From IMG/VR virus record IMGVR_UViG_3300021401_000028, positions 1-31,764 of that record: a DNA stretch of 31,764 nt. The stretch is one strand, 5' to 3'. Below the pieces are notes generated by a model. It worked only from the letters and a program-made list of their open reading frames with translations. It did not search any database and was not told where the DNA came from. Source of the stretch: a virus. The position numbers and the translations under genes are program-made. This document shows, piece by piece, positions 1 to 6,331 of this stretch (positions within the stretch are counted from its first letter, which is position 1; every line of letters starts with the position of its first letter).

Positions 1-717
1 GGCGCGATCCCTGATGGTCGCTACGCCGCCAAGATCATCGCGGTGGAGCGGAAAGAGGGCAAGGAATCCGGGGAGCCGTATTTGGAGCTAACGTGGGAAG
101 TCACCTCCAAGAAGTGCAACGGCCGGGAGGTTCGGTTCGATAACTACTCGCTGCAGCCCCAGGCGCTCTGGCGGCTGAAAGGCATGCTGGAGGCGATGGA
201 AGTCGAGATCCCGGACGGTGAGCAGGACATCGACTTCGACGACCTCATGGGCAGCGAGACCGAGTGCATTATCGAGGTGACCGGCCAGCCCTCGCCGGAT
301 GGCGACAAGACCTACGCCCGCGTCACCGGGCACGCGCCGCTGTCGGACGGGGACACCGTGGACGACGACGCAGAGGACGAGAAACCCGTACGCCGCAAAC
401 CTGCGAAGGATGAAGACGAGGACGACGAGCCGCCGAAACGCCGCAAGCCCACCGCGAAAGACGACGACGAAGATGAGGACGAGGATGAGCCTCCGAAGCG
501 TCGCGCGAGCAAAAAGGACGACGATGACGAGGAGGAAGACGAGGACGAGAAGCCCTCCAGCAAGAAGGTCAAGAAGGGTGCTAAGGTGAAATTCAAGGAC
601 GAGAAAAACAAACTCACCAAGGGCGTGATTGACAGCATCGATGGAGACACCGCAGTCGTCACCTCCGATAGCGGAGATTACGAAATAAGCATCGACGAGT
701 TGACCGTCGTAGGTTGA
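1..717 (+). CDS. Single-stranded-DNA-binding-like protein (DUF669-like), N-terminus cut by window edge
   Basis: The reading frame is open from base 1, so the start lies outside the window. The GTG at 43 falls inside the domain (the residues before it read IPDGRYAAKIIA) and is unlikely to be the start. The first ~110 residues resemble phage DUF669/SSB-like proteins made next to helicases: a 'G-Y/R-A-KI' strand, then YLELTWEV, then a helix with ALWRLKGMLEAM. The next ~70 residues are low complexity, with Asp/Glu runs alternating with PPKRR/KKV basic patches in about three imperfect repeats. The last ~45 residues (GAKVKFKDEKNKLTKG onward) look like a small KOW/Tudor-type beta barrel. A likely role is binding ssDNA and recruiting replication partners through the acidic tail, as other SSBs do. 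The family assignment is from sequence resemblance only; the tail and C-terminal barrel are what is seen directly. Confidence 0.6.
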   Translation, partial: GAIPDGRYAAKIIAVERKEGKESGEPYLELTWEVTSKKCNGREVRFDNYSLQPQALWRLKGMLEAMEVEIPDGEQDIDFDDLMGSETECIIEVTGQPSPDGDKTYARVTGHAPLSDGDTVDDDAEDEKPVRRKPAKDEDEDDEPPKRRKPTAKDDDEDEDEDEPPKRRASKKDDDDEEEDEDEKPSSKKVKKGAKVKFKDEKNKLTKGVIDSIDGDTAVVTSDSGDYEISIDELTVVG

Positions 718-832
718 CCGTCATCGGTTGATTAGTCACCAGAGTCCCGCCCCGCGGCGTGAGTCCCAGCCATCAGACCCCACGGGGCGCTCTGGTGTTA
801 CGGGCAGCCGCGGGGTCTGGGCTGAGAACCTT
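718..832 (+). promoter_or_regulatory. Structured non-coding leader before the helicase, with competing stems
   Basis: These 115 bases separate two genes in an otherwise overlapping cluster. They hold three perfect inverted repeats. Stem A pairs 737-744 (CACCAGAG) with 790-797 and continues inside with 749-754 (GCCCCG) and 783-788. Stem B pairs 750-758 (CCCCGCGGC) with 807-815. Stem C pairs 774-781 (CAGACCCC) with 812-819. B cannot form together with the inner part of A or with C. A and C together would make an H-type pseudoknot ending 13 bases before the helicase ATG. This is the layout of an attenuator or translational leader, but an origin or protein-binding site is also possible. No clear sigma-70 promoter is seen. 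Confidence 0.45.
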
Positions 833-2194
833 ATGAAGTTGAGAGGTTATCAAAACGAAGCCGTAGCCAAAGCGCTCAACCTCATGCGCGAAGGAGGTGG
901 TTTTGGGCTATGGATGGAAATGCGCACGGGCAAGACCGTCACCGCGATAAAAATCGCTGACACTGTGCAGCCCGCGCACCTGTGGATCATCTGCCCCAAG
1001 GCCGGTGGTGCGGCGCCCGAGGTGTGGTGGCGCGAGATCGGCAAGTGGATGAAGCTCCATAATGGGTTGGATAACACCCAGATCCGCGTTGAGAATTACG
1101 AGCAGTGGGTCAGCAAACGCCGTGCGGTGTACAAGGAGGCCAAAGCCGTCCGCGACCTCATGGTCATCTGCGATGAGTCGCACTACACCAAAGCCCGTGG
1201 CACAGCCCGCTCCCGCGTCGTACGGCGCCTGGGCAAGTACGCCCGCTGGCGGCTGGCGCTCACGGGCACCCCCATCGCACAGGGGCCCCAGGACGCTTGG
1301 GCGCAATTTAACTTCATTGATCCTGAGATTTTCGGCAAGTTCGATAACACCTACGAAGATCCGAAAACCCAGAAAGTCATCCTGGAAGAGGGTTTCGAGG
1401 GCCGCTACCTGATTCGCGGCGGGTACAACAAAAAGGACGTCGTCGGTACCCGCAACGAGGAGGAGTTTTACGCGAAGTTCCATGCGCATTCCTACCGCAA
1501 GACGCTGCGGGAGGCCCGCGACAAGCCGTTGATGCTCAAGTACACGACCGTCCCCGTGGAGCTGAAGAAAGCGACCCGCATCGCCTACGAGGAGCTGAAA
1601 CAGGACCTGATCACGGAAGTCAACAAGACTAAAGTCCGTGTCAAGAACGTGTTGGCCAGTCTCACCAAGCTGCAGCAGATCACGGGCGGCAGTGTGCTGG
1701 TCGCCCCTGAGGTGGAAGGTGAGAAGCCGACGCTATTGGATATCAGCCGGGAGAAGCTCTACGAGCTGACTCGCCTCATCCGGCAGACCCAAGCGGAGCA
1801 CCCCGGCAAGTTCATTGTAATTGCGCGGTTCATTCACGAGATCGACCGCATCGCCGCCGAAGTGCGCCGGCTGGGATACAGTGTCGCGGTGGTACGCGGC
1901 GGGGAGCCCTACGATGGCAAGTTCCGGGAAGACTGCATCGTCTTGCAGATCCAGTCGGGTATCGCGGTGGATATGTCACAAGCGAGTTGCATAATCTGTT
2001 ACTCAATTGACTTCTCGATGATCAATTTCGAGCAGGCACGCTTTCGCATACTTGACTTTGAGAAGCCGATCGGGCATTACTACTTTATTAGCGCTATTGA
2101 CACCATCGACGAAGACATCTATTTAGCGATAACAAGAAAGCGCGGCGTGGCTAAATTGATCTGCGACGTTTATAGGACGAGGAAAGCAGCATGA
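833..2194 (+). CDS. SF2 (SNF2/DEAD-like) DNA helicase
   Basis: This 453-residue protein carries the classic superfamily-2 helicase motifs in order: a Q-like LRGYQNEAV at the N-terminus, Walker A in EMRTGKTVTA (near residue 30), Walker B DESH in VICDESHYTK (near 115), motif III LTGTPI (near 145), and a motif VI-like QARFRI near residue 410. It would use ATP to remodel or unwind phage DNA in replication or recombination. ATG 833 is chosen because LRGYQNEA directly follows it. The frame stays open upstream to a TTG at 728, but that stretch is Arg/Pro/Ser-rich, full of inverted repeats and not protein-like. The Shine-Dalgarno at 833 is weak (TGAG), so translation may depend on the structured leader. 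The stop overlaps the next gene in ATGA. Confidence 0.9.
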   Translation: MKLRGYQNEAVAKALNLMREGGGFGLWMEMRTGKTVTAIKIADTVQPAHLWIICPKAGGAAPEVWWREIGKWMKLHNGLDNTQIRVENYEQWVSKRRAVYKEAKAVRDLMVICDESHYTKARGTARSRVVRRLGKYARWRLALTGTPIAQGPQDAWAQFNFIDPEIFGKFDNTYEDPKTQKVILEEGFEGRYLIRGGYNKKDVVGTRNEEEFYAKFHAHSYRKTLREARDKPLMLKYTTVPVELKKATRIAYEELKQDLITEVNKTKVRVKNVLASLTKLQQITGGSVLVAPEVEGEKPTLLDISREKLYELTRLIRQTQAEHPGKFIVIARFIHEIDRIAAEVRRLGYSVAVVRGGEPYDGKFREDCIVLQIQSGIAVDMSQASCIICYSIDFSMINFEQARFRILDFEKPIGHYYFISAIDTIDEDIYLAITRKRGVAKLICDVYRTRKAA

Positions 2195-2619
2195 GCGAGA
2201 TAAAACGGTATAATTTGGCGCCCTGCAGTGCGGGGATTCTGGAGACGGCCAACCCGGACGGATCTTGGTGCTGTTGGTACGACGTCGAAGCACTCCAGAA
2301 AGAGCTGCAGGAGATGACCGGGAAGGCCGTCGCCGCTGTCTGGCTAATCCCCGAGGACATTATTACGGATGAGCTTCGAACCCTCGCGCAACGGGCGCGC
2401 GACGTGTTCTCGGGGGAAGATCAACGCACCATCGTGAGGTTGCGCGATCAGGTGGCGCGTCTGCAGGATGCTTTGGAGCATGCGCTGCGCCCGCCACAAA
2501 ACGGGGTCACTGGAGTGTACGGAGTGCGCTCTGACAGCGACGTTCGATTCGCTCTGATGATCACGCGGCTGTCACGATTCGAAAACGGCGGTATCGAGGT
2601 TGAGGTGCGTTTGCCATGA
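2191..2619 (+). CDS. Hypothetical protein, 142 aa
   Basis: I do not recognise this gene. It starts at ATG 2191 inside the helicase stop codon (ATGA), so it is probably translationally coupled to the helicase. The N-terminal half has two Trp-containing strands (DGSWCCWYD) and PEDIITDELRTLA. Residues ~75-100 (DQRTIVRLRDQVARLQDAL) form a likely amphipathic or coiled-coil helix. No Cys/His cluster or catalytic signature is visible. Position suggests a replication accessory role; this is inference. Confidence 0.7.
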   Translation: MSEIKRYNLAPCSAGILETANPDGSWCCWYDVEALQKELQEMTGKAVAAVWLIPEDIITDELRTLAQRARDVFSGEDQRTIVRLRDQVARLQDALEHALRPPQNGVTGVYGVRSDSDVRFALMITRLSRFENGGIEVEVRLP

Positions 2620-2963
2620 ACGACACCGAGCCGCGTCGCATCCGCAAGATCATCCGCGAGCCCATTGACGCAGGCATACGAGAGCTGTTCGAAAGCCCAA
2701 AACACTATGTTGAGGAGCCGGTAAAACCGTTCCCGAAACCACCGCGCACGCGCAAGACGCTCACCTACGCCCTCACCAAGCCGCGGCCACAGGAAGGCTA
2801 TGTGACGCTCACCGAGCTTGCCTCAGAACGAGGCATTCAGGCGCAGCTCGCGCGTCTTTGGGTCGCGCGTGCCAACATCGCTAAGCCCGACTCCCGTTGG
2901 TGGTGGAAGGAAGGCGGTCGCGAGTTGAAGCGCGTCCGTAAAGCACTGGGGCTGCCCACATGA
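2616..2963 (+). CDS. Putative winged-helix/HTH DNA-binding protein, 115 aa
   Basis: It begins at ATG 2616, overlapping the preceding stop. The first ~55 residues are basic and Pro-rich (RRIRKIIREP, KPFPKPPRTRK). The C-terminal half (GYVTLTELASERGI, then LARLWVARANIAKP, then a Trp-triplet and Arg/Lys-rich helix) reads like a small helix-turn-helix of the kind that matches 'TLTELA-x-G' to a recognition helix. A DNA-binding role is therefore plausible: regulation of early genes or handling of replication DNA. There is no specific family match. It overlaps the next gene in ATGA. Confidence 0.65.
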   Translation: MNDTEPRRIRKIIREPIDAGIRELFESPKHYVEEPVKPFPKPPRTRKTLTYALTKPRPQEGYVTLTELASERGIQAQLARLWVARANIAKPDSRWWWKEGGRELKRVRKALGLPT

Positions 2964-3115
2964 TCTGGCAAGTCATTGCGGGCATTGTGGCGGGGCTGTG
3001 GACGGGCTACATGATCGGCAGCGCCATTGGGCAAACTCGGGGTTACCAGATCGCCGCACGGGATTTCTGCCTCGGTTGGAACAGCGTTACGATGGAGAAA
3101 CGCCCGCGTGTCTGA
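2960..3115 (+). CDS. Small membrane protein, 51 aa
   Basis: ATG 2960 overlaps the preceding stop (ATGA). The 51-residue product begins MIWQVIAGIVAGLWTGYMIG, one hydrophobic segment of about 20-24 residues, followed by a short basic tail ending EKRPRV. Its stop (3113-3115) overlaps the GTG start of the nuclease gene at 3108. It is probably an inner-membrane peptide. Its place between DNA-metabolism genes gives no specific role. The overlap architecture on both sides supports it as a real gene. Confidence 0.6.
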   Translation: MIWQVIAGIVAGLWTGYMIGSAIGQTRGYQIAARDFCLGWNSVTMEKRPRV

Positions 3116-3545
3116 AAGCTCCTTTTGGCGGTATTTATCGAAGTTGCTCCCCAAAGAGGGACACTTCACCCGCATCGAGGCACATGACACCGCAGTGGGG
3201 TTTCCCGATATCCACTACACCCTGAACGGCACCTCCGGGACAATCGAACTCAAGGACGCAAAACGACCCGGTGCCAAGTACCCGTTCAAGGGGGAAAGCG
3301 GATTGCGCAGGAGCCAAATTACCTGGATGCAACAGGAAATCGACATAGCGCAAGGGTTGGTTTTCCTGGGGTTACAATGCGGCAACCGGGTTTATTTGTT
3401 GAAAGCGGACCTGTATTACGATGAGTTGCACCGTATGACAGAAGAAGACATTGCGCGGGTTGCCGCGGTACACTGGGTTAAAGGACCTCGCAAGCTCGTT
3501 GTTTTTGGTAATCGCTTACAAGAAATATTGAGTGGTGCGTTGTGA
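3108..3545 (+). CDS. VRR-NUC / PD-(D/E)XK-type nuclease
   Basis: With GTG 3108 as start the protein has 145 residues and begins VSESSFWRYLSKLL; a GGAG at 3094-3097 is well spaced. The core follows the VRR-NUC pattern: Glu near residue 24 (RIEAHDT), G-F-P-D at 31-34, and IELKDA with Glu47 and Lys49, then S-x-x-Q-x-x-W (SQITWMQQE). The metal-binding Asp/Glu/Lys set of PD-(D/E)XK enzymes is thus complete. Phage VRR-NUC proteins are structure-specific nucleases, often acting on branched DNA or junctions next to SF2 helicases, which fits this neighbourhood. An open frame reaches back to 3027, but it overlaps the membrane-protein gene almost fully and adds non-conserved sequence. It ends in a GTGA overlap with the next gene. 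Confidence 0.8.
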   Translation: MSESSFWRYLSKLLPKEGHFTRIEAHDTAVGFPDIHYTLNGTSGTIELKDAKRPGAKYPFKGESGLRRSQITWMQQEIDIAQGLVFLGLQCGNRVYLLKADLYYDELHRMTEEDIARVAAVHWVKGPRKLVVFGNRLQEILSGAL

Positions 3546-3958
3546 TCACCAAAGAACCCGCAGACAAAACGCTCCGCGTGCAACTCGATGCACTCAACGC
3601 AGGGGTTGTCGCCGCGTTAGCCGCGCGCAAGGCGTGGATGGACGCGCGCATGGAAGATTTTTCCAATTTCAAAGTTGGTGACGAGGTGTACGACGCCAAA
3701 ACGGGAGCACTACTAGGGGTAGTTTCGAAATTATACCGCTACTGGGGCAACCGTGACCCCCGGTACGATACCCAAATGTCGATAGAAATAGAATACCTAC
3801 AAGACGGTACAACTAACTGCTATGACAACAGTTCGCGTCATGCGGGAGTTGGTCCGTCGTTTTGCACCCGCGAGGAAGCCCGATCCGCCACTAAGAGTCG
3901 CGCGGAGTACCTCGCGTGGGAAGCGCGCGGCTCCAACTGGGAAGAAGTCTTCAAGTGA
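3542..3958 (+). CDS. Hypothetical protein, 138 aa
   Basis: It starts at GTG 3542, overlapping the nuclease stop (GTGA). Residues ~1-40 are an Ala-rich helix (LDALNAGVVAALAARKAW). Then FKVGDEVYDAKTGALLGVVSKLYRY resembles an SH3/KOW-type strand pair. The C-terminal third is polar with one Cys (SFCTREEARSAT) and an SRAEYLAWEA helix. I do not recognise the family. The KOW-like piece recalls the end of the protein at 1-717, but this could be chance. Confidence 0.65.
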   Translation: MITKEPADKTLRVQLDALNAGVVAALAARKAWMDARMEDFSNFKVGDEVYDAKTGALLGVVSKLYRYWGNRDPRYDTQMSIEIEYLQDGTTNCYDNSSRHAGVGPSFCTREEARSATKSRAEYLAWEARGSNWEEVFK

Positions 3959-4206
3959 TCCTCCATATCCCCAACACCGTGTTTGTGCCGTTCGAGTGGA
4001 ACGGTAACCATTGGGTCAAGCGTGACGATCTGCCGCGCTTCAAAGAGCCCGAGGAAGCCGCACAGTATTTGCTCGACAACCCAACTGTCAGCCGGCGTGA
4101 TGGCAAGCCAGTATTCTTGCAATGGCGCGAGCACCACGAAAGCGCGCTGATTCATGAATACTTGCGTGGTGTGGGGACTCCAGAGTGGTTAACATTGAGA
4201 CACTGA
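3955..4206 (+). CDS. Hypothetical protein, 83 aa
   Basis: GTG 3955 overlaps the previous stop (GTGA), the usual junction here. The frame is open to 3916, but starting there would overlap the upstream gene by 43 bases for no gain. The product begins VILHIPNTVFVPFEWNGNHW and has the DLPRFKEPEEAAQYLLDNP helix, then SRRDGKPVFLQWREHHES. It is a small globular protein of unknown role, without recognisable motifs. Confidence 0.6.
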   Translation: MILHIPNTVFVPFEWNGNHWVKRDDLPRFKEPEEAAQYLLDNPTVSRRDGKPVFLQWREHHESALIHEYLRGVGTPEWLTLRH

Positions 4207-4207
4207 C

Positions 4208-4226
4208 GTGCCGGCTGGCCCGGCAC
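4208..4226 (+). other. Intergenic hairpin in the early cluster
   Basis: GTGCCGG (4208-4214) pairs perfectly with CCGGCAC (4220-4226) around a 5-base loop, directly after the stop at 4206. No T-run follows, so it is not a canonical terminator. It may be an RNA processing or stability element in the polycistronic message. Confidence 0.45.
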
Positions 4227-4235
4227 AGCAAGAGG
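4223..4235 (+). repeat. 13-base direct repeat, copy 1 (second copy 4354-4366)
   Basis: GCACAGCAAGAGG occurs here and again at 4354-4366. Each copy supplies the purine-rich ribosome binding site for the gene that follows (GTG 4244 and ATG 4372). The two copies delimit a 131-base unit holding exactly one small gene. Confidence 0.6.
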
Positions 4236-4243
4236 ACCAAAGC

Positions 4244-4375
4244 GTGAACGACAATTACGACAAGGACAAATTTCATCGCGGACCTGACACGCAGCAGATC
4301 CGCCGGGCGCAGATCAAACAGCGCGCGCAGTGGATCGCGAGTTTGCGTCGGGCGCACAGCAAGAGGGTGAAATGA
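4244..4375 (+). CDS. Very small basic protein, 43 aa
   Basis: GTG 4244 follows AGAGGA (4231-4236) at good spacing and opens a 43-codon frame ending in TGA 4373-4375, which overlaps ATG 4372 of the next gene. The product starts VNDNYDKDKFHRGPDTQQIR and continues as an Arg/Lys/Gln-rich helix ending HSKRVK. It could bind nucleic acid or an acidic host protein, as many small early phage proteins do, but no function is visible. Support comes from the ribosome binding site, the ATGA overlap and the flanking direct repeats. Confidence 0.5.
   Translation: MNDNYDKDKFHRGPDTQQIRRAQIKQRAQWIASLRRAHSKRVK
4354..4366 (+). repeat. 13-base direct repeat, copy 2 (first copy 4223-4235)
   Basis: Identical to 4223-4235. 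It lies at the 3' end of the 43-aa gene and carries the AAGAGG ribosome binding site of ATG 4372. Confidence 0.6.
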
Positions 4376-4566
4376 AAAGTCCCGCTACGGAATTACGACA
4401 GGCGCGCAAGGTTTACGATAACGCGCATCATCAGTGGGTGTTAGCGCAACAAAAACTGCGGTACGCCAAAGATCGGTTAGAGGCGGCCCGGCGCGCAGTG
4501 GACGGCAAGCCGCCAGAGGCACCGAGCTTCTCGCCAAACTTCGACGAACGGAATGGCATCCGATGA
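4372..4566 (+). CDS. Small helical/coiled-coil protein, 64 aa
   Basis: ATG 4372 overlaps the preceding stop (ATGA) and has AAGAGG a few bases upstream. An open frame reaches 4330, but that would lie inside the previous gene. Most of the protein (TELRQARKVYDNAHHQWVLA, then QQKLRYAKDRLEAARRAV) is one long charged helix with heptad-like Leu/Ala spacing. It then ends in a Pro-rich tail. Probably a small oligomerising protein; function unknown. Confidence 0.6.
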   Translation: MKSPATELRQARKVYDNAHHQWVLAQQKLRYAKDRLEAARRAVDGKPPEAPSFSPNFDERNGIR

Positions 4567-4594
4567 TCGCCCGTATCGCGCAGGAGAGCAGCCA

Positions 4595-4846
4595 GTGAGT
4601 GAGCCCCTATACCGGAAACGGACGATCAGCGCCGAAAGCCTGCTCGGCACTCAGTTTGAGCCCAGCACGGACGGATGGTGTAAGCATTGTCATTGGGCGC
4701 AGATAGCTCATTTTATTCGCGCATCTGATGGGGCGTTGCTCTGTCAGAAAGACGGGGAAGTCTTCGCCGTAGCGTCAGTCTGTCCCGCCTGCGGACCGAC
4801 AGACCAGCCGTGTGAGCATTGTCCGACTGCTAGCGATTTCCTTTGA
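4595..4846 (+). CDS. Small zinc-binding (Cys-rich) protein, 83 aa
   Basis: GTG 4595 is preferred: GGAG (4583-4586) is nine bases upstream and the start reads VSEP, as does the gene at 4873. An ATG in frame at 4553 would add 14 residues. The protein has CKHCHW near residue 28, a single Cys in ALLCQKDG, then CPAC and CEHC close to the C-terminus. These four C-x-x-C-type pairs are enough for one or two zinc ribbons. Many phages make such small zinc-finger proteins among early genes. The partner or nucleic acid bound is unknown. Confidence 0.65.
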   Translation: MSEPLYRKRTISAESLLGTQFEPSTDGWCKHCHWAQIAHFIRASDGALLCQKDGEVFAVASVCPACGPTDQPCEHCPTASDFL

Positions 4847-4872
4847 TCCGACCGAGCGCCCTGAGGTGAACC

Positions 4873-5100
4873 GTGAGTGAGCCGGACTGGAAGGATGTCG
4901 CATCGAAACTGCTGGAACACGCCGAACACCGTCCAGGCTGTGCAAGCTTTAATCCTTGGAGAACACTGGCGTGTACTTGCGGTTTGGGCTCACTCGCGGT
5001 CCAGATCCAGGCAGCTCAGAAACGTATCGCCAATTGGCCTGAGGATGTGCGCATTGCAATGGGCTTGGCCCCGATCGAGCGCCCCGCGCCAAAGGTGTAG
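4873..5100 (+). CDS. Hypothetical protein, 75 aa
   Basis: GTG 4873 has GAGGTGA upstream (4863-4869). The product begins VSEPDWKDVASKLLEHAEHR. It has three cysteines (GCASFNPW, LACTCGLG) that might form a small metal site, then a QIQAAQKRIANWPEDVR helix. It ends RPAPKV, the same coding sequence for APKV-stop that ends the next gene (see repeat at 5086). Function unknown. Confidence 0.65.
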   Translation: MSEPDWKDVASKLLEHAEHRPGCASFNPWRTLACTCGLGSLAVQIQAAQKRIANWPEDVRIAMGLAPIERPAPKV

Positions 5101-5101
5101 A
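5086..5101 (+). repeat. 16-base direct repeat, copy 1 (second copy 5329-5344)
   Basis: GCGCCAAAGGTGTAGA is found here and at 5329-5344, 243 bases (81 codons) apart. Each copy encodes the last residues APKV and the stop of one gene and offers AAAGGTG as the ribosome binding site of the next. The two copies bracket exactly one gene. Confidence 0.65.
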
Positions 5102-5343
5102 TGATGGAAGGTAGCCAGCGCTTGCCGCCATGGAAGCAAGGTCCCTTGGGCGAGTGGTCCATCGTGGGCATGAACCATTACAACCTGAACGGCGAGCGGC
5201 GGTTGCTTGTGGCGATGACCAAGGGATCGTGTTGCATCAAGGAGGAAGGCAAGGACGACGAGTTTTTGTGGAATCGGTTGTGTCATCAGGCATGGAAAGC
5301 TGAGGACGCGTTGATCAGCAAGCCATTGGCGCCAAAGGTGTAG
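5101..5343 (+). CDS. Hypothetical protein, 80 aa
   Basis: It starts at ATG 5101 directly after the previous TAG (a second ATG at 5104 is equally possible). It is a small globular protein with several Trp (PPWKQGPLGEWSIVGMNHY), a Cys pair (GSCCIKEEG) and a C-terminal helix with HQAWKAEDALIS. It ends LAPKV through the 16-base repeat shared with the previous gene. The family is not recognised. Confidence 0.6.
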   Translation: MMEGSQRLPPWKQGPLGEWSIVGMNHYNLNGERRLLVAMTKGSCCIKEEGKDDEFLWNRLCHQAWKAEDALISKPLAPKV

Positions 5344-5344
5344 A
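5329..5344 (+). repeat. 16-base direct repeat, copy 2 (first copy 5086-5101)
   Basis: Identical to 5086-5101; it spans the end of the 80-aa gene and supplies AAAGGTG upstream of ATG 5347. Confidence 0.65.
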
Positions 5345-5346
5345 GC

Positions 5347-5529
5347 ATGAGTAATTACATTGTCGTGAAGACAGCAGGACATCCGAAGGCGACTTTGGGT
5401 TTTTGGCCGCGATCTGCCTGCGGTGAAATACTCGACGGAGTTGGCTTCAACCATGGGGGTGAAGGCGGCTGGGTGATTTCATTCAAGGATCTTGAGCGAC
5501 TGTACAAGACCCGCTTTGGCTGCCCGTGA
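5347..5529 (+). CDS. Hypothetical protein, 60 aa
   Basis: ATG 5347 follows the previous stop by three bases and uses the AAAGGTG of the repeat. The product is short and beta-rich (NYIVVKTAGHPKATLGFW, GGWVISFKDLERLYKTRF). No recognisable motif. Last but one gene before the convergent junction. Confidence 0.6.
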   Translation: MSNYIVVKTAGHPKATLGFWPRSACGEILDGVGFNHGGEGGWVISFKDLERLYKTRFGCP

Positions 5530-5541
5530 GCCGCAAGCGCG

Positions 5542-5712
5542 ATGAGCGAGACAAAGCCCGAGGATTTCGAGACCGCCATCTGGAACGCATGGGCGCAGTT
5601 GTTTATCACTACTCAGGAAGCAAACGAGGCTATCGACAAATATCGTGCCGGTGGGTTTGCCGCCCCTGCTCAGCCGCAAGGAGAGCCTACGGACCCCCCA
5701 TCGTCGGCATGA
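5542..5712 (+). CDS. Small acidic protein, 56 aa, last gene of the plus-strand cluster
   Basis: ATG 5542 opens a 56-codon frame ending in TGA 5710-5712. The product begins MSETKPEDFETAIWNAWAQL, continues with a helix TTQEANEAIDKYRA and ends in a Pro/Gln-rich tail. Its composition is ordinary and it shares the 'MSE' start coded ATGAGCGAGA with the gene at 2191. A longer overlapping frame (GTG 5526 to 5795) is Arg/Ser-rich and runs 109 bases into the oppositely coded gene, so it is judged a shadow. The ribosome binding site is weak. Its last 26 bases overlap the end of the convergent late gene. Confidence 0.5.
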   Translation: MSETKPEDFETAIWNAWAQLFITTQEANEAIDKYRAGGFAAPAQPQGEPTDPPSSA

Positions 5713-6331
5713 TCGTCCGATCCGTGTTAGCGTTCACAACCCCGGTCAAGTTACGCGTAGCCGGCGCGATTCCTGAGGATGCCCGCAGTGACTGAGCCGC
5801 CTGTTGCACTACAGGATGTTGCATGGCCTCTCGCGAAGCTCGCAATGTCGCGGCTGCGGACGAGGCATCGTTGTTGGCTAAGTGGGAGAGCGCATCCTTT
5901 ACCGCGCTCATCGCCCGCTCGCCTAAGTTGATGACCGCGCCGCCGTCCGCGTAACACTTCTTGGCTCGTCCGCCCATTTTCGCTTTGAGCTTCGGCAGCT
6001 TCACTTTCGCTCCCGCCATGTGCTCGTCGATGTTGTGCATCGTGTCCATGAGGGGCACTTTGGGCATGCGCGCGCGTCCCGCAGTTCCCATCGGAGTTGC
6101 CAAGTGCGGCATGGTAGACCGCATTCCCATGGGGTTACCCACGAGAGAGGCGAGAGGCGAGATCGCGCCACCGGCTGCATGTTTGTGTTGCATAGCGTGA
6201 CTCAAGAGGGCGGAGCCCTTATCGCTTTGGTTGAAGTCGTGGGACACTTTTGCGGACGGGCACGAGGCGTAACCCGCGCCGTGCGCGCAGGCTGCAAAAA
6301 AGCGCGCTTGGGGTTCCGAGCGGGAGGGCAC
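5687..6331 (-). CDS. Conserved phage protein ('PSKS-x-Q-R-F' type), 214 aa
   Basis: GTG 6331 shares one base with the preceding stop (TAGTG) and has AAGGGG upstream. The N-terminus (PSRSEPQARFFAACAHG, then KVSHDFNQSDKG) matches a pattern seen in many phage and prophage proteins, 'PSKSP-Q-R-ME-aAH ... V-eF-aaDKG', whose function is not established. The middle is Met/Pro-rich and contains YADGGAV, one copy of a motif found in other late proteins here. The C-terminal third is Ala-rich and helical. It is the last gene of the late operon and probably a minor virion or ejection-associated protein. Confidence 0.65.
   Translation of the reverse strand: MPSRSEPQARFFAACAHGAGYASCPSAKVSHDFNQSDKGSALLSHAMQHKHAAGGAISPLASLVGNPMGMRSTMPHLATPMGTAGRARMPKVPLMDTMHNIDEHMAGAKVKLPKLKAKMGGRAKKCYADGGAVINLGERAMSAVKDALSHLANNDASSAAATLRASREAMQHPVVQQAAQSLRASSGIAPATRNLTGVVNANTDRTIMPTMGGP

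Noticed and set aside
728-832. Helicase N-terminal extension from TTG 728
   Set aside because: The added 35 residues are Arg/Pro/Ser-rich and lie on a dense set of inverted repeats; the helicase Q-like motif starts right after ATG 833.
5526-5795. 89-aa frame from GTG 5526
   Set aside because: Although its GTGA overlap looks like other junctions, the product is Arg/Ser-rich and runs 109 bases into the opposite-strand late gene; the 56-aa frame at 5542 has better protein character.
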